Positions 34,635-43,222 of a stretch of 64,000 nucleotides of DNA are shown here, piece by piece. The notes beneath the pieces are model-generated. The model saw only the letters and a program-made list of their open reading frames with translations, was not told the origin of the DNA and ran no database searches. Every line of letters starts with the position of its first letter. Positions within the stretch are counted from its first letter, which is position 1. Both the position numbers and the translations under genes were made by a program. This DNA is from Dryocola sp051297175 (GTDB lineage: Bacteria; Pseudomonadota; Gammaproteobacteria; Enterobacterales; Enterobacteriaceae): NCBI RefSeq assembly GCF_051297175.1, contig NZ_JBINNY010000001.1, positions 1,860,001-1,924,000 of the forward strand, given 5' to 3'.

Positions 34635-36479
34635 TTGCAACCTGAAAATATTACTCTGAACAACGCGATTGAGAGCCGCAGCGATCTGCAAAAGCTGGTT
34701 AACGAGCTGCTGAACGCCGTAACGCCATATTTTAAAAAAGACGCCAGCCGCATCGATCTCGCCAACTTTACCGCCCACTACGGGCAGCAGATTGCCAGCA
34801 TGGAAACCTTTTCGCGGCTGCTGTGGGGCGTCGTGCCGCTGCTGGCCGGGGGAAGCGAGCCGACGCGGTTCTCTTTTTATATCCAGGCGATTAAAAACGG
34901 CACTAACCCGCAGCATGCGGACTACTGGGGCGAGGTCACTCCTTACGATCAGCGCATCGTCGAAATGGCGGCCTACGGCCTGCTGCTGGCGCTGGCCCAC
35001 GAAACCCTGCTCGCCCATTTTGACGAACGGGAAAAGGTCAACCTCTGGCGCTGGCTTAAGCAGAGCGAAACCCAGGCGATCCCGGACAACAACTGGCACT
35101 TCTTCCCGATTTTGGTGCAGGTCGGCTTTCACAAGGCCGGGTTTGCAACCAACCCGCAGGCGCTCGAAGAGCACTTCGCCGCCATGGAAAGCTACTACCT
35201 CGGCGACGGCTGGTACGCCGACGGGCCGGGCCGCCCGCGGGATTACTACATCTCTATGGGCTTCCATTTTTACGGCCTGATCTACGCGAAGCTGATGGCC
35301 GACGTTGACCCCGGGCGCTGCGCTGAACTGCGCCATCGCGCCACGCTCTTCGCCGCCGACTTCATCCACTTCTTTGCCGACGACGGGGCCGCCGTGCCCT
35401 TTGGCCGCAGCCTGACCTACCGCTTTGCGCAGGCCGCCTTCTGGAGCGCCGCCGCCTTTGCGGGGCTGGAGGTTTACGGGCCCGGCGTGATTAAGGGCAT
35501 CGTGCTGCGCCATCTGCGCTGGTGGATGAGGCAGCCGCTGTTCGACCGCGACGGCGTGCTGAGCGTCGGATTCAGCTACCCGAACCTGATTATGGCCGAA
35601 GACTACAACGCGCCCGGCTCCCCGTACTGGGGGCTGAAAACCATGCTGGTGCTGGCGCTCGACGAGCAGGACGCCTTCTGGCAGGCGCGCGAGCTCCCGC
35701 TGCCGCCGCTGGCCCACGAGCACGCCATTCCCCATGCCGATCAGATTCTGGTGCACCAGCCGCACCACCTGTGGATGCTGACCGCCGGGCAGCTTGAGCT
35801 GAACAACTTCGTCAATACCGAAGCCAAATACTGCAAGTTTGCCTACTCGACGCGATATGGCTTCACCGTCGAGCGCGGGCGCTTTGGGCTGGCGCACGCC
35901 TCGCCTGACTCGATGCTTCTGCTGTCTGAAAAGGACGACTACTGGCGCGGCAGGCGCGGCTGCACCTCGGTCACCACCGCCGACGGCATGATTTACAGCC
36001 GCTGGCAGCCCTGGCACGACGTGACCGTCGATACCTGGCTGTTAGCGCTCGGCGACTGGCAGGTGCGGGTGCACCACATTCTTTCAGCTCGCGAACTCGA
36101 CGGCGCAGAGGGCGGATTCAGCATCCCGAACCGCCCGCTGCCGCAGGCCGAAACCGGGGCGCATTTCTGCAGGCTCGCCACGGAAGACGACATCAGCGCC
36201 ATCTTCTGCCTCAGCGCCAGCCCGCGTCGCGGCGAGCAGGTGTTAACGCCGCCGAACGCCAACCTGCTGTTTGCCGAACGTGCCGCCGTGCCGCTGCTGC
36301 GCGGCGAACTGGCGAAGGGGAAACACCTGCTGATCGGCGCGGTATGGGCCGGAAACCCGGACGATTTTGACGCGCGGCTTTGCCCGCAGGCCATCGTCCG
36401 CGATGACGCCGTGCGCCTCGTGACGGCTCACCATGAAAAAACGCTGGCCCTAAAATCCCTGCCGGAGAGTGCCGTATGA
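34635..36479 (+). CDS. DUF2264 family protein
   Basis: 614 residues, no signal peptide, so cytoplasmic. Start is TTG 34635 with GGGAGGA well placed before it. DUF2264 features: MQPEN start, YWGEVTPYDQRIVEMAAYGL, DNNWHFFPILVQ, DGWYADGPGRPRDYYISMGFH and RFGRSLTYR-like PFGRSLTYRFAQA. The N-terminal half looks like an (alpha/alpha)6 barrel as in glycosidases and lyases; the C-terminal half is beta-rich. I infer a carbohydrate-active enzyme working with the GH88 enzyme. Overlaps the carrier gene by four bases. Confidence 0.8.
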   Translation: MQPENITLNNAIESRSDLQKLVNELLNAVTPYFKKDASRIDLANFTAHYGQQIASMETFSRLLWGVVPLLAGGSEPTRFSFYIQAIKNGTNPQHADYWGEVTPYDQRIVEMAAYGLLLALAHETLLAHFDEREKVNLWRWLKQSETQAIPDNNWHFFPILVQVGFHKAGFATNPQALEEHFAAMESYYLGDGWYADGPGRPRDYYISMGFHFYGLIYAKLMADVDPGRCAELRHRATLFAADFIHFFADDGAAVPFGRSLTYRFAQAAFWSAAAFAGLEVYGPGVIKGIVLRHLRWWMRQPLFDRDGVLSVGFSYPNLIMAEDYNAPGSPYWGLKTMLVLALDEQDAFWQARELPLPPLAHEHAIPHADQILVHQPHHLWMLTAGQLELNNFVNTEAKYCKFAYSTRYGFTVERGRFGLAHASPDSMLLLSEKDDYWRGRRGCTSVTTADGMIYSRWQPWHDVTVDTWLLALGDWQVRVHHILSARELDGAEGGFSIPNRPLPQAETGAHFCRLATEDDISAIFCLSASPRRGEQVLTPPNANLLFAERAAVPLLRGELAKGKHLLIGAVWAGNPDDFDARLCPQAIVRDDAVRLVTAHHEKTLALKSLPESAV

Positions 36480-37756
36480 CGACCTCAACGCCCGTCCGCA
36501 GCGCTCAGATCAAAATGAGCAGCTTTATCTTCCTTTATTTCTTTACCTGGTCGTCAAGCTTTGGGCTTTACGCCCTGTGGCTCAGCCAGAAGGTGGGACT
36601 GGACAGCATCACCATCGGCAGCGTGTTCGCCATCAACGGCGTGTTCGCGGTGATCATGAAGCCGGTCTACGGCTACATCATGGACAAGATCGGCATGAGC
36701 AAGCGGCTGCTCTATTTTGTCTGCGCCGTGTCGGCGCTGATGGCCCCGTTCTTCGTGTTTGTCTACCAGCCGCTGCTGCTTAGCCATACCACGATCGGCA
36801 TTATCATCGGCGCGCTTTATCTCAGCCTCGGCTGGTACGCGGGGGTGGCGGCGTCGGAATCTTACGCCGACCGCTTCAGCCGCCTTTACGGGCTGGAGTT
36901 TGGCCGCATTCGCATGTGGGGATCGCTCGGCTGGGCGATGGCGGCGTCGGTTTCCGGCGTGCTGTTTAACTTCACGCCAATGGCAAACTTCCTCGTCAGC
37001 TCAAGCACCTCGGTGCTGATGCTGCTGGTGCTCGTCAGCCTGAAAATCGGTGACGAGCAGCTGCGCAACAACAACGTCATCTCGGCGAACAAAATCGTCT
37101 TTAGCGACGTGCTGATGCTGCTGAAAAACCGCAAGTTCTGGATGTTTAGCCTCTATGTGGCGGGCGTGGCGTGGATGATGTTCATCGCCGAACAGCAGTT
37201 CCCGCGCTACTTCGTGTCGTTCTTCGCCACCAAAGAGCAGGGCAACGCCTGGTACGGCTACCTCAGCACCGTGCAATCCGGCATGGAGTTCGTGATGATG
37301 ATGTTTATCCCGTGGCTGGTAAACCGCTACGGCGCGAAGCGCGGGCTGCTGTTCTGCGGCTGCGTGGTCGGCGCGCGGCTGATTGCCTCCGGCCTGACCA
37401 GCGACCCGGTGATCATCTCGATAATCAAGCCGTTCTACGGCGTGGAGATCGCGCTGCTGCTGATTTCGGTATTCAAATACATCGCCGAACACTTCGACAA
37501 AAGGATCAACGCCACCATGTACCTGCTGGGCTACCAGGCGATGATTTACGTCGGCTCCATCGTGGTTGCACCCCCTGCGGGCTACCTCTACGACAAGATC
37601 GGCTTCGAGCACACCTACCTGCTGATGGGCTGCTGCGCGCTGGCCTTCACCCTGATTTCCGCCTTTACGCTGTCGCGCTGTAAGGCGCTACGCGACGAAT
37701 CCCGAACTTTTGCTTCGGCACTTGATACCGCCCCGATTGAACCGGTTAAACATTAA
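36476..37756 (+). CDS. LacY-type oligosaccharide:H+ symporter (OHS family)
   Basis: 426 residues with 12 expected helices. LacY-like start (FIFLYFFTWSSSFGLYALWL), motif A-like MKPVYGYIMDKIG, FGRIRMWGSLGWA and the C-terminal half AEHFDKRINATMYLLGYQ, PPAGYLYDKIGF. Translationally coupled to DUF2264 (ATGA). Likely brings in the oligosaccharide cut by the cluster enzymes. Confidence 0.88.
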   Translation: MTTSTPVRSAQIKMSSFIFLYFFTWSSSFGLYALWLSQKVGLDSITIGSVFAINGVFAVIMKPVYGYIMDKIGMSKRLLYFVCAVSALMAPFFVFVYQPLLLSHTTIGIIIGALYLSLGWYAGVAASESYADRFSRLYGLEFGRIRMWGSLGWAMAASVSGVLFNFTPMANFLVSSSTSVLMLLVLVSLKIGDEQLRNNNVISANKIVFSDVLMLLKNRKFWMFSLYVAGVAWMMFIAEQQFPRYFVSFFATKEQGNAWYGYLSTVQSGMEFVMMMFIPWLVNRYGAKRGLLFCGCVVGARLIASGLTSDPVIISIIKPFYGVEIALLLISVFKYIAEHFDKRINATMYLLGYQAMIYVGSIVVAPPAGYLYDKIGFEHTYLLMGCCALAFTLISAFTLSRCKALRDESRTFASALDTAPIEPVKH

Positions 37757-37769
37757 TTCAGGAGTTGTT

Positions 37770-38960
37770 ATGACCAAGACCGTGATTACCGAAGCCCTGC
37801 GCCCGATTGAACTGCATCAGGTCGATAGGCTGGCGTTGCGCCACAAGCTCGACGATGCGCTGGCCCGCGTGACGCGTAAGCTCGATAAAAACATCGTTGC
37901 CTTTGGCGACAGGTTCCCCGGCGAGGCGTGCGAGAACGGCATTTGGCCGCGGACTGAAAACGTCGAATGGACCACCAGCTTCTGGCCGGGCCAGCTGTGG
38001 CTGGCGTGGGAAATGACCGGCGACGACAAATACCGCCGCGCCGCCGAAAGCTATCTGCCGTCGTTTGCCGAACGCATCGAAAAGCGCATTGATACCGCCA
38101 CCCACGATCTTGGCTTCTTATATTCGCTCTCCTGCGTAAGCGCGTGGCGGCTAACCGGCAACGAGGCGGCGCGCAAATCGGCGCTGCTGGCGGCGGAAAC
38201 TCTGATGGAGCGCTTTAACCCGGTGGCGAAAATCATCCAGGCCTGGGGCGATCTCAACGACCCGGAGCAGCAGGGCCGCATGATCATCGACTGCAATATG
38301 AACCTGCCGCTGCTGTACTGGGCGAGCGAGCAGACCGGCGACCCGCGCTATGCGCAGGCGGCGACCGCCCACGCCGAGCAGGCCGCGAAGTACATCGTGC
38401 GCGAAGACGCCTCGTCGTATCACACCTTCTATATGGACGTGCAGACCGGCGAGCCGCGCTTTGGCAACACGCACCAGGGCTTTAGCGATTCGTCCTGCTG
38501 GTCGCGCGGGCAGGCGTGGGGCATTTACGGTTTCCTGCTCAGCTTTCTGCATACCGGGGATAAAAGCATGGTCGAGCTGTCGCGCAGCCTGGCCCACTAC
38601 TTCCTCAACCGCCTGCCGGAGGACGACGTTTGCCACTGGGATCTGGCGCTGCTCGGCACCGACGCGGTGCGCGACAGCTCGGCGGCGGCGATTACCGCCT
38701 GCGGCCTGCTGGAGCTGGTAAAAATCCTGCCGACGCTCGACGAACACCGCGCGCACTATGAGGAGATGGCGCTGCGCATCGTGGGGTCGCTGACCGATAA
38801 CTACCTGGCGCGCGACGACGAGGCCTGCGAAGGGTTGCTCAAACACTCGGTTTATCATATGGCTAGCGGAAAAGGTGTTGACCAGTGCTGCAGCTGGGGG
38901 GACTATTTCTACCTCGAGGCGCTGGCGCGCCTGCGCCAGGTCTGGTACCCGTACTGGTAA
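37770..38960 (+). CDS. GH88 unsaturated glucuronyl hydrolase
   Basis: 396 residues from ATG 37770 (CAGGAG). Releases a 4,5-unsaturated uronate from the non-reducing end of oligosaccharides made by polysaccharide lyases. Catalytic pair Asp113 (THDLGFLYS) and Asp174 (MIIDCNMNLP) have the same 61-residue spacing as Asp88/Asp149 of the Bacillus enzyme. SRGQAWGIYGF and the C-terminal HSVYHMASGKGVDQCCSWGDYF are also typical. No signal peptide; acts in the cytosol on imported material. Confidence 0.92.
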   Translation: MTKTVITEALRPIELHQVDRLALRHKLDDALARVTRKLDKNIVAFGDRFPGEACENGIWPRTENVEWTTSFWPGQLWLAWEMTGDDKYRRAAESYLPSFAERIEKRIDTATHDLGFLYSLSCVSAWRLTGNEAARKSALLAAETLMERFNPVAKIIQAWGDLNDPEQQGRMIIDCNMNLPLLYWASEQTGDPRYAQAATAHAEQAAKYIVREDASSYHTFYMDVQTGEPRFGNTHQGFSDSSCWSRGQAWGIYGFLLSFLHTGDKSMVELSRSLAHYFLNRLPEDDVCHWDLALLGTDAVRDSSAAAITACGLLELVKILPTLDEHRAHYEEMALRIVGSLTDNYLARDDEACEGLLKHSVYHMASGKGVDQCCSWGDYFYLEALARLRQVWYPYW

Positions 38961-38983
38961 TTTTTAAGCAAAGGAAAGCCCTA

Positions 38984-39541
38984 ATGAAAAATGTTGCCGT
39001 CCTGCTGGCCCCCGGTTTTGAAGAAGCCGAAGCCATTGTCACGATTGATATCCTGCGTCGCCTGAAAATCGACGTGCAAATTGTCTCCTGCGTGGAAACG
39101 CGCGCGGTGGTCAGCTATCATGCCATCCCGATGGTGGCCGACACCACGCTCGGCGAATGCTTCGACACCACTTTTGACGCCGTCGTCCTGCCCGGCGGGC
39201 CAGAGGGGAGCGTGTTCCTCGCACAAAGCGCAAGCGTTATCGCCTTCGTGCGCCGCCACGACGAGCTGGGCAAACTCATCTGCCCAATCTGTTCCGCCGC
39301 GGCCCGCGTGCTGGGCGGCAACGGTCTGTTGAAAGGCCGCCGCTACGTCTGCTCCGGCGATCTGTGGCAACAGGTGACCGACGGCGAATATGTTGATGCC
39401 GACGTCGTGGAAGACGGCAACCTGATAAGCGGCAGGGGGCTGGGTAAAGTCTTTGATTTTGCCCTGACCGTAGCGGCGCGCCTTGAAGGCGACGAGGCCC
39501 CGGCGCGGGATCACGCGGAGCATATTTATTATCCGTGGTGA
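38984..39541 (+). CDS. DJ-1/PfpI family protein
   Basis: 185 residues from ATG 38984 (AAGGAAAG ahead). DJ-1 pattern with Glu16 in GFEEAEA and the reactive Cys103 in CPICSAAARVL on the nucleophile elbow, plus VLPGGPEG. Family members act as glyoxalase-like or deglycase-like enzymes or redox chaperones. It follows GH88 by 23 nt, so it may protect against reactive carbonyls from uronate breakdown; this is inference. Confidence 0.85.
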   Translation: MKNVAVLLAPGFEEAEAIVTIDILRRLKIDVQIVSCVETRAVVSYHAIPMVADTTLGECFDTTFDAVVLPGGPEGSVFLAQSASVIAFVRRHDELGKLICPICSAAARVLGGNGLLKGRRYVCSGDLWQQVTDGEYVDADVVEDGNLISGRGLGKVFDFALTVAARLEGDEAPARDHAEHIYYPW

Positions 39542-39568
39542 TGCTTTCCGGCTAATCGTTTTCGCTTT

Positions 39569-39577
39569 CTATACTTA
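39569..39577 (+). promoter_or_regulatory. Sigma-S-like -10 upstream of the cupin gene
   Basis: CTATACTTA, matching the extended sigma-S -10 pattern, 24 nt before the cupin start. The same nonamer stands before otsB. Confidence 0.5.
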
Positions 39578-39601
39578 CTCTTTTAGAGCGAGGAGAAAGA
39601 G

Positions 39602-40102
39602 ATGGCGAGCGAACTGGAAACCCTGCGTCTGAACCAACCCAGCGGCGGCGTGCCCAACAGCGCGCTGCCGCTGGTGCTTTACCACCACGTATCCCACGAA
39701 GAAAATCTTGCCGAGGCGTTCGAAGCGCTTTTCGCGCGCCACGGCTGGCCGCCGCGCTGGCGCTACCCCATTTTTACCTACACCCATTTTCACTCCAACA
39801 CCCATGAAGCGCTGGGCGTGTTTGCCGGCAGCGCGCGCGTGCAGTTTGGCGGGGAATCCGGGCCGGTGGTCGATCTTTCGCGCGGCGACGCGGTGCTGAT
39901 CCCGGCGGGCGTGGGGCATAAGCAAATCGAAGCGTCGGAGGATTTTATGTGCGTGGGTGCCTATCCCGACGGCTTCTCGCCGGATAAGTATCTCGACCAG
40001 CCGGGGCAGCTCGATGAGGTGAGAGAGAATATCGCCACGGTTCCTAAACCCGAACGTGACCCGGTGACCGGCTCGCGCGACGGGATTAATACGTACTGGT
40101 AA
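39602..40102 (+). CDS. YjlB-like cupin protein
   Basis: 166 residues. Single cupin domain with metal-type His residues (THFHSNTHEALGVF; GDAVLIPAGVGHKQI) and VGAYPDGFSPDKY. Related to Bacillus YjlB; function unknown. 60 bp after the DJ-1 gene, with its own sigma-S-like -10, so it may be transcribed separately from the sugar cluster. Confidence 0.8.
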   Translation: MASELETLRLNQPSGGVPNSALPLVLYHHVSHEENLAEAFEALFARHGWPPRWRYPIFTYTHFHSNTHEALGVFAGSARVQFGGESGPVVDLSRGDAVLIPAGVGHKQIEASEDFMCVGAYPDGFSPDKYLDQPGQLDEVRENIATVPKPERDPVTGSRDGINTYW

Positions 40103-40118
40103 TTGCGCATATCGGTCC

Positions 40119-40342
40119 CTTCACCCTCAGGGTGAGGGGACGTTCAGAACGCCCTCATCCCGGCCTTCTCCCCCAGGAGAAGGAGAAAACCGGACGATAC
40201 TCTCTCCCCCAGGAGAAGGAGCACACCGGACGATACTCTCTCCCCCAGGAGAAGGAGCACACCGGACGATACTCTCTCCCTCTCGAGAAGGAGCGCACCG
40301 GACGATCCCCTCTCCCTGAGGGAGAGGGTTAGGGTGAGGGGG
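40119..40342. repeat. 36-bp palindromic tandem repeat array
   Basis: A repeated GGACGA appears at 40192, 40228, 40264 and 40300, exactly 36 bp apart. Each unit holds a small hairpin TCTCC-CCCA-GGAGA and then AGGAGCACACCGGACGATAC. The first and last units are diverged. Flanks are the GC-rich motifs CCCTCAGGGTGAGGGG and CCTCTCCCTGAGGGAGAGGG. Since 36 is a multiple of 3, both strands stay open, but no coding signal is seen. The rest of the gap up to araF (40343-40589) shows no gene. Confidence 0.85.
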
Positions 40343-40589
40343 GAAATTCAGAACGCCCTTACCATCCCCGCACCGCCTAATCATCATACAAAATCCACTT
40401 TTCTTATGGCCTAAATTGCTGAATTTATGCACGGCCTCACTGTAATTCTGCCGTGTGATTCCGCTCTCTTATGGATTATCGCTTTCCGACTACAACTACA
40501 TCCAGCGCGGCCCAAAACGGACTCTCGTGCTAAAACGTTGTTTTAAATCGACCTTACCCTACGAATAATAAAATCGATCTGGAGTACGC

Positions 40590-41579
40590 ATGCACAAATT
40601 TACTAAAACGCTGGTGGCCATTGGCTTTGCGGCGGTTATGTCACAATCAGCTGTTGCGGAAACGATGAAGCTCGGCTTTCTGGTGAAACAGCCGGAAGAG
40701 CCGTGGTTCCAGACGGAGTGGAAATTCGCCGATAAGGCCGGGAAAGACCTCGGCTTTGAGGTGATCAAGATTGCCGTGCCGGACGGTGAAAAAACCCTTA
40801 ACGCCATCGACAGCCTCGCCGCCAGCGGCGCAAAAGGCTTCGTGATCTGTACGCCCGATCCGAAACTCGGCTCGGCTATCGTCGCGAAAGCCAAAAGCTA
40901 CGACATGAAGGTTATCGCCGTGGATGACCAGTTCGTCACCGCGAAGGGCAAGCCGATGGAAACCGTGCCGCTGGTGATGATGGCGGCGACCAAAATCGGC
41001 GAGCGCCAGGGCCAGGAGCTGTTTAAAGAGATGCAAAAACGCGGCTGGGACGTCAAAGAGTCCGCCGTGATGGCGATCACCGCCGACGAGCTGGACACCG
41101 CGCGCCGCCGCACCTCGGGTTCGATGGAAGCCCTGAAGGCCGCGGGCTTCCCGGAAAAACAGATCTACAAGGTGCCGACCAAATCCAACGATATCCCCGG
41201 CGCGTTTGACGCCGCCAACTCCATGCTGGTGCAGCACCCGGAAGTGAAGCACTGGCTTGTCGTCGGCATGAACGACAACACCGTGCTGGGCGGCGTGCGC
41301 GCCACCGAAGGCCAGGGCTTTAAGGCCCCGGACGTGATCGGCATCGGCATCAACGGCGTGGACGCGGTGAGCGAGCTGTCGAAAGCGCAGGCCACCGGCT
41401 TCTACGGCTCGCTGCTGCCAAGCCCGGACGTGCACGGCTATAAGAGCAGCGAGATGCTCTACAACTGGGTGACCAAAGACGCCGAGCCGCCGAAGTTTAC
41501 CGAAGTGACCGACGTGGTGCTGATCACCCGCGACAACTTTAAGGAGGAGCTGGCGAAGAAAGGGTTAGGCGGCAAGTAG
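40590..41579 (+). CDS. araF: L-arabinose-binding periplasmic protein
   Basis: Binding protein of the high-affinity arabinose ABC importer, 329 residues, with Sec signal peptide ending SAVA. Near identical to E. coli AraF (LGFLVKQPEEPWFQTEWKFA; ATKIGERQGQEL; GINGVDAVSELSKAQATGFY). CTGGAG lies ahead of the ATG. I could not identify convincing AraC half-sites upstream. araG follows after a REP-like pair. Confidence 0.97.
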   Translation: MHKFTKTLVAIGFAAVMSQSAVAETMKLGFLVKQPEEPWFQTEWKFADKAGKDLGFEVIKIAVPDGEKTLNAIDSLAASGAKGFVICTPDPKLGSAIVAKAKSYDMKVIAVDDQFVTAKGKPMETVPLVMMAATKIGERQGQELFKEMQKRGWDVKESAVMAITADELDTARRRTSGSMEALKAAGFPEKQIYKVPTKSNDIPGAFDAANSMLVQHPEVKHWLVVGMNDNTVLGGVRATEGQGFKAPDVIGIGINGVDAVSELSKAQATGFYGSLLPSPDVHGYKSSEMLYNWVTKDAEPPKFTEVTDVVLITRDNFKEELAKKGLGGK

Positions 41580-41586
41580 GCCATGC

Positions 41587-41674
41587 GGTGGATGGCGCTT
41601 GCGCTTATCCACCCTACAAAAACCCTTCACGTCATCGGAACGTAGGTCGGGCAAGGCGTGAGCCGCCACCCGAC
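41587..41674. repeat. REP-like pair between araF and araG
   Basis: Copy 1 reversed (GGTGGATGGCGCTTGCGCTT ... CCACCCTAC, 41587-41617) and copy 2 forward in a variant form (CGTAGGTCGGGCAAGGCGTG ... CACCCGAC, 41641-41674). Such intra-operon hairpins often stabilise the binding-protein mRNA. Confidence 0.8.
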
Positions 41675-41693
41675 GCCATGCAAAAGGTAAACC

Positions 41694-43208
41694 ATGCAAC
41701 CACAAACTCCGTATCTCTCCTTTCGCGGCATCGGCAAAACCTTCCCCGGCGTGAAAGCATTGCAGGACATCAGCTTTGACTGCTACGCGGGCCAGGTCCA
41801 CGCCCTGATGGGGGAAAACGGCGCGGGGAAATCCACGCTGCTAAAAATTCTTAGCGGTAACTATGCGCCGAGCCAGGGCAGCATCGTGCTGCGTGGCGAA
41901 GAGGTGGCGTTTAGCGACACGACGGCGGCGCTTAACGCGGGCGTCGCGATCATCTACCAGGAGCTGCACCTGGTGCCGGAAATGTCGGTCGCGGAAAACA
42001 TCTATCTTGGGCAGATCCCGCACAGGGCGGGGTTTGTAAACCGTTCGCTGCTCAACTACGAGGCGCGCCTCCAGCTTGAGCACCTGGGCCTGGATATCGA
42101 CCCGCAGACGCCGCTGAAATACCTCTCCATCGGCCAGTGGCAGATGGTGGAAATCGCAAAGGCGCTGGCCCGCAACGCCAAGGTTATCGCCTTCGACGAG
42201 CCAACCAGCTCGCTGTCCCGCCGGGAGATCGACAACCTGTTCCGCGTTATTCGCGAGCTGCGCGCGGAAGGGCGGGTGATTATCTACGTGTCGCACCGCA
42301 TGGAGGAGATCTTCGCCCTGAGCGATGCGATCACCGTGTTTAAGGACGGGCGCTACGTGCGCACCTTCGACGATATGCAGCAGGTGAACCACGACTCGCT
42401 GGTGCAGGCGATGGTCGGGCGCGACCTCGGGGATATCTACGGCTGGCAGCCGCGCGAACACGGCGCGGAAAGGCTGCGTCTTGAGCAGGTCAAAGCGCCG
42501 GGCGTGCGCACGCCAATCTCTTTGCAGGTTCGCTGCGGCGAAATCGTCGGGCTGTTTGGCCTGGTGGGCGCCGGGCGCAGCGAGCTGATGAAGGGGTTAT
42601 TCGGCGGCACGCGCATCACCGAAGGGCAGGTGTGGATTGACGGCAGCCCCGTTGCCATCAACAAGCCCGGTGACGCCATTCGCGCCGGAATGATGCTCTG
42701 CCCGGAAGACCGCAAGGCGGACGGCATCATTCCCGTGCACTCGGTGCGCGACAACATCAACATCAGCGCGCGCCGCAGGCACATCAGCGTGGGCTGCCTT
42801 ATCAACAACAGATGGGAAAGCGACAACGCCGCTACGCACATCCGCTCGCTGAACATCAAAACGCCGTCGGCGGAGCAGCTGATCATGAACCTGTCCGGCG
42901 GCAACCAGCAGAAGGCAATTTTGGGCCGCTGGCTGTCCGAGGAGATGAAGGTGATCCTGCTCGATGAGCCGACGCGCGGCATCGACGTGGGCGCCAAGCA
43001 TGAAATCTACAACGTGATTTATGCCCTCGCAGCGCGGGGCGTGGCGGTGCTCTTTGCGTCGAGCGACCTGCCTGAAGTGCTGGGCCTCGCCGACCGCATC
43101 ATCGTGATGCGCGAAGGGGAGATTGCCGGCGAATTGTTGCATGGCAGCGCCAGCGAGCAGCAGGCGCTGAGCCTGGCGATGCCGAAAACCAGTGTGAGTG
43201 CCGCATGA
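41694..43208 (+). CDS. araG: L-arabinose ABC transporter ATPase
   Basis: 504 residues with two fused ABC domains. Domain 1 has Walker A GENGAGKST and a weak signature (LSIGQWQMVEIAKAL); domain 2 keeps LSGGNQQKAILGRWL and VILLDEPTRGIDVGAKHE. Typical of sugar importers of the CUT2 type. Confidence 0.97.
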   Translation: MQPQTPYLSFRGIGKTFPGVKALQDISFDCYAGQVHALMGENGAGKSTLLKILSGNYAPSQGSIVLRGEEVAFSDTTAALNAGVAIIYQELHLVPEMSVAENIYLGQIPHRAGFVNRSLLNYEARLQLEHLGLDIDPQTPLKYLSIGQWQMVEIAKALARNAKVIAFDEPTSSLSRREIDNLFRVIRELRAEGRVIIYVSHRMEEIFALSDAITVFKDGRYVRTFDDMQQVNHDSLVQAMVGRDLGDIYGWQPREHGAERLRLEQVKAPGVRTPISLQVRCGEIVGLFGLVGAGRSELMKGLFGGTRITEGQVWIDGSPVAINKPGDAIRAGMMLCPEDRKADGIIPVHSVRDNINISARRRHISVGCLINNRWESDNAATHIRSLNIKTPSAEQLIMNLSGGNQQKAILGRWLSEEMKVILLDEPTRGIDVGAKHEIYNVIYALAARGVAVLFASSDLPEVLGLADRIIVMREGEIAGELLHGSASEQQALSLAMPKTSVSAA

Positions 43209-43222
43209 GCAAGGGGAACAAA

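Noticed and set aside
40119..40342. Possible CRISPR array, since units are 36 bp and regularly spaced
   Set aside because: Repeats are directly adjacent with no unique spacers, and no cas genes are nearby.
40127..40432. Open frames on both strands with 12-residue protein repeats
   Set aside because: They come from the 36-bp period being a multiple of three; no ribosome site, and the composition is not coding-like.
40440..40589. AraC half-sites before araF
   Set aside because: A TCCATA occurs on the minus strand but the TAGC element at the right distance is missing.
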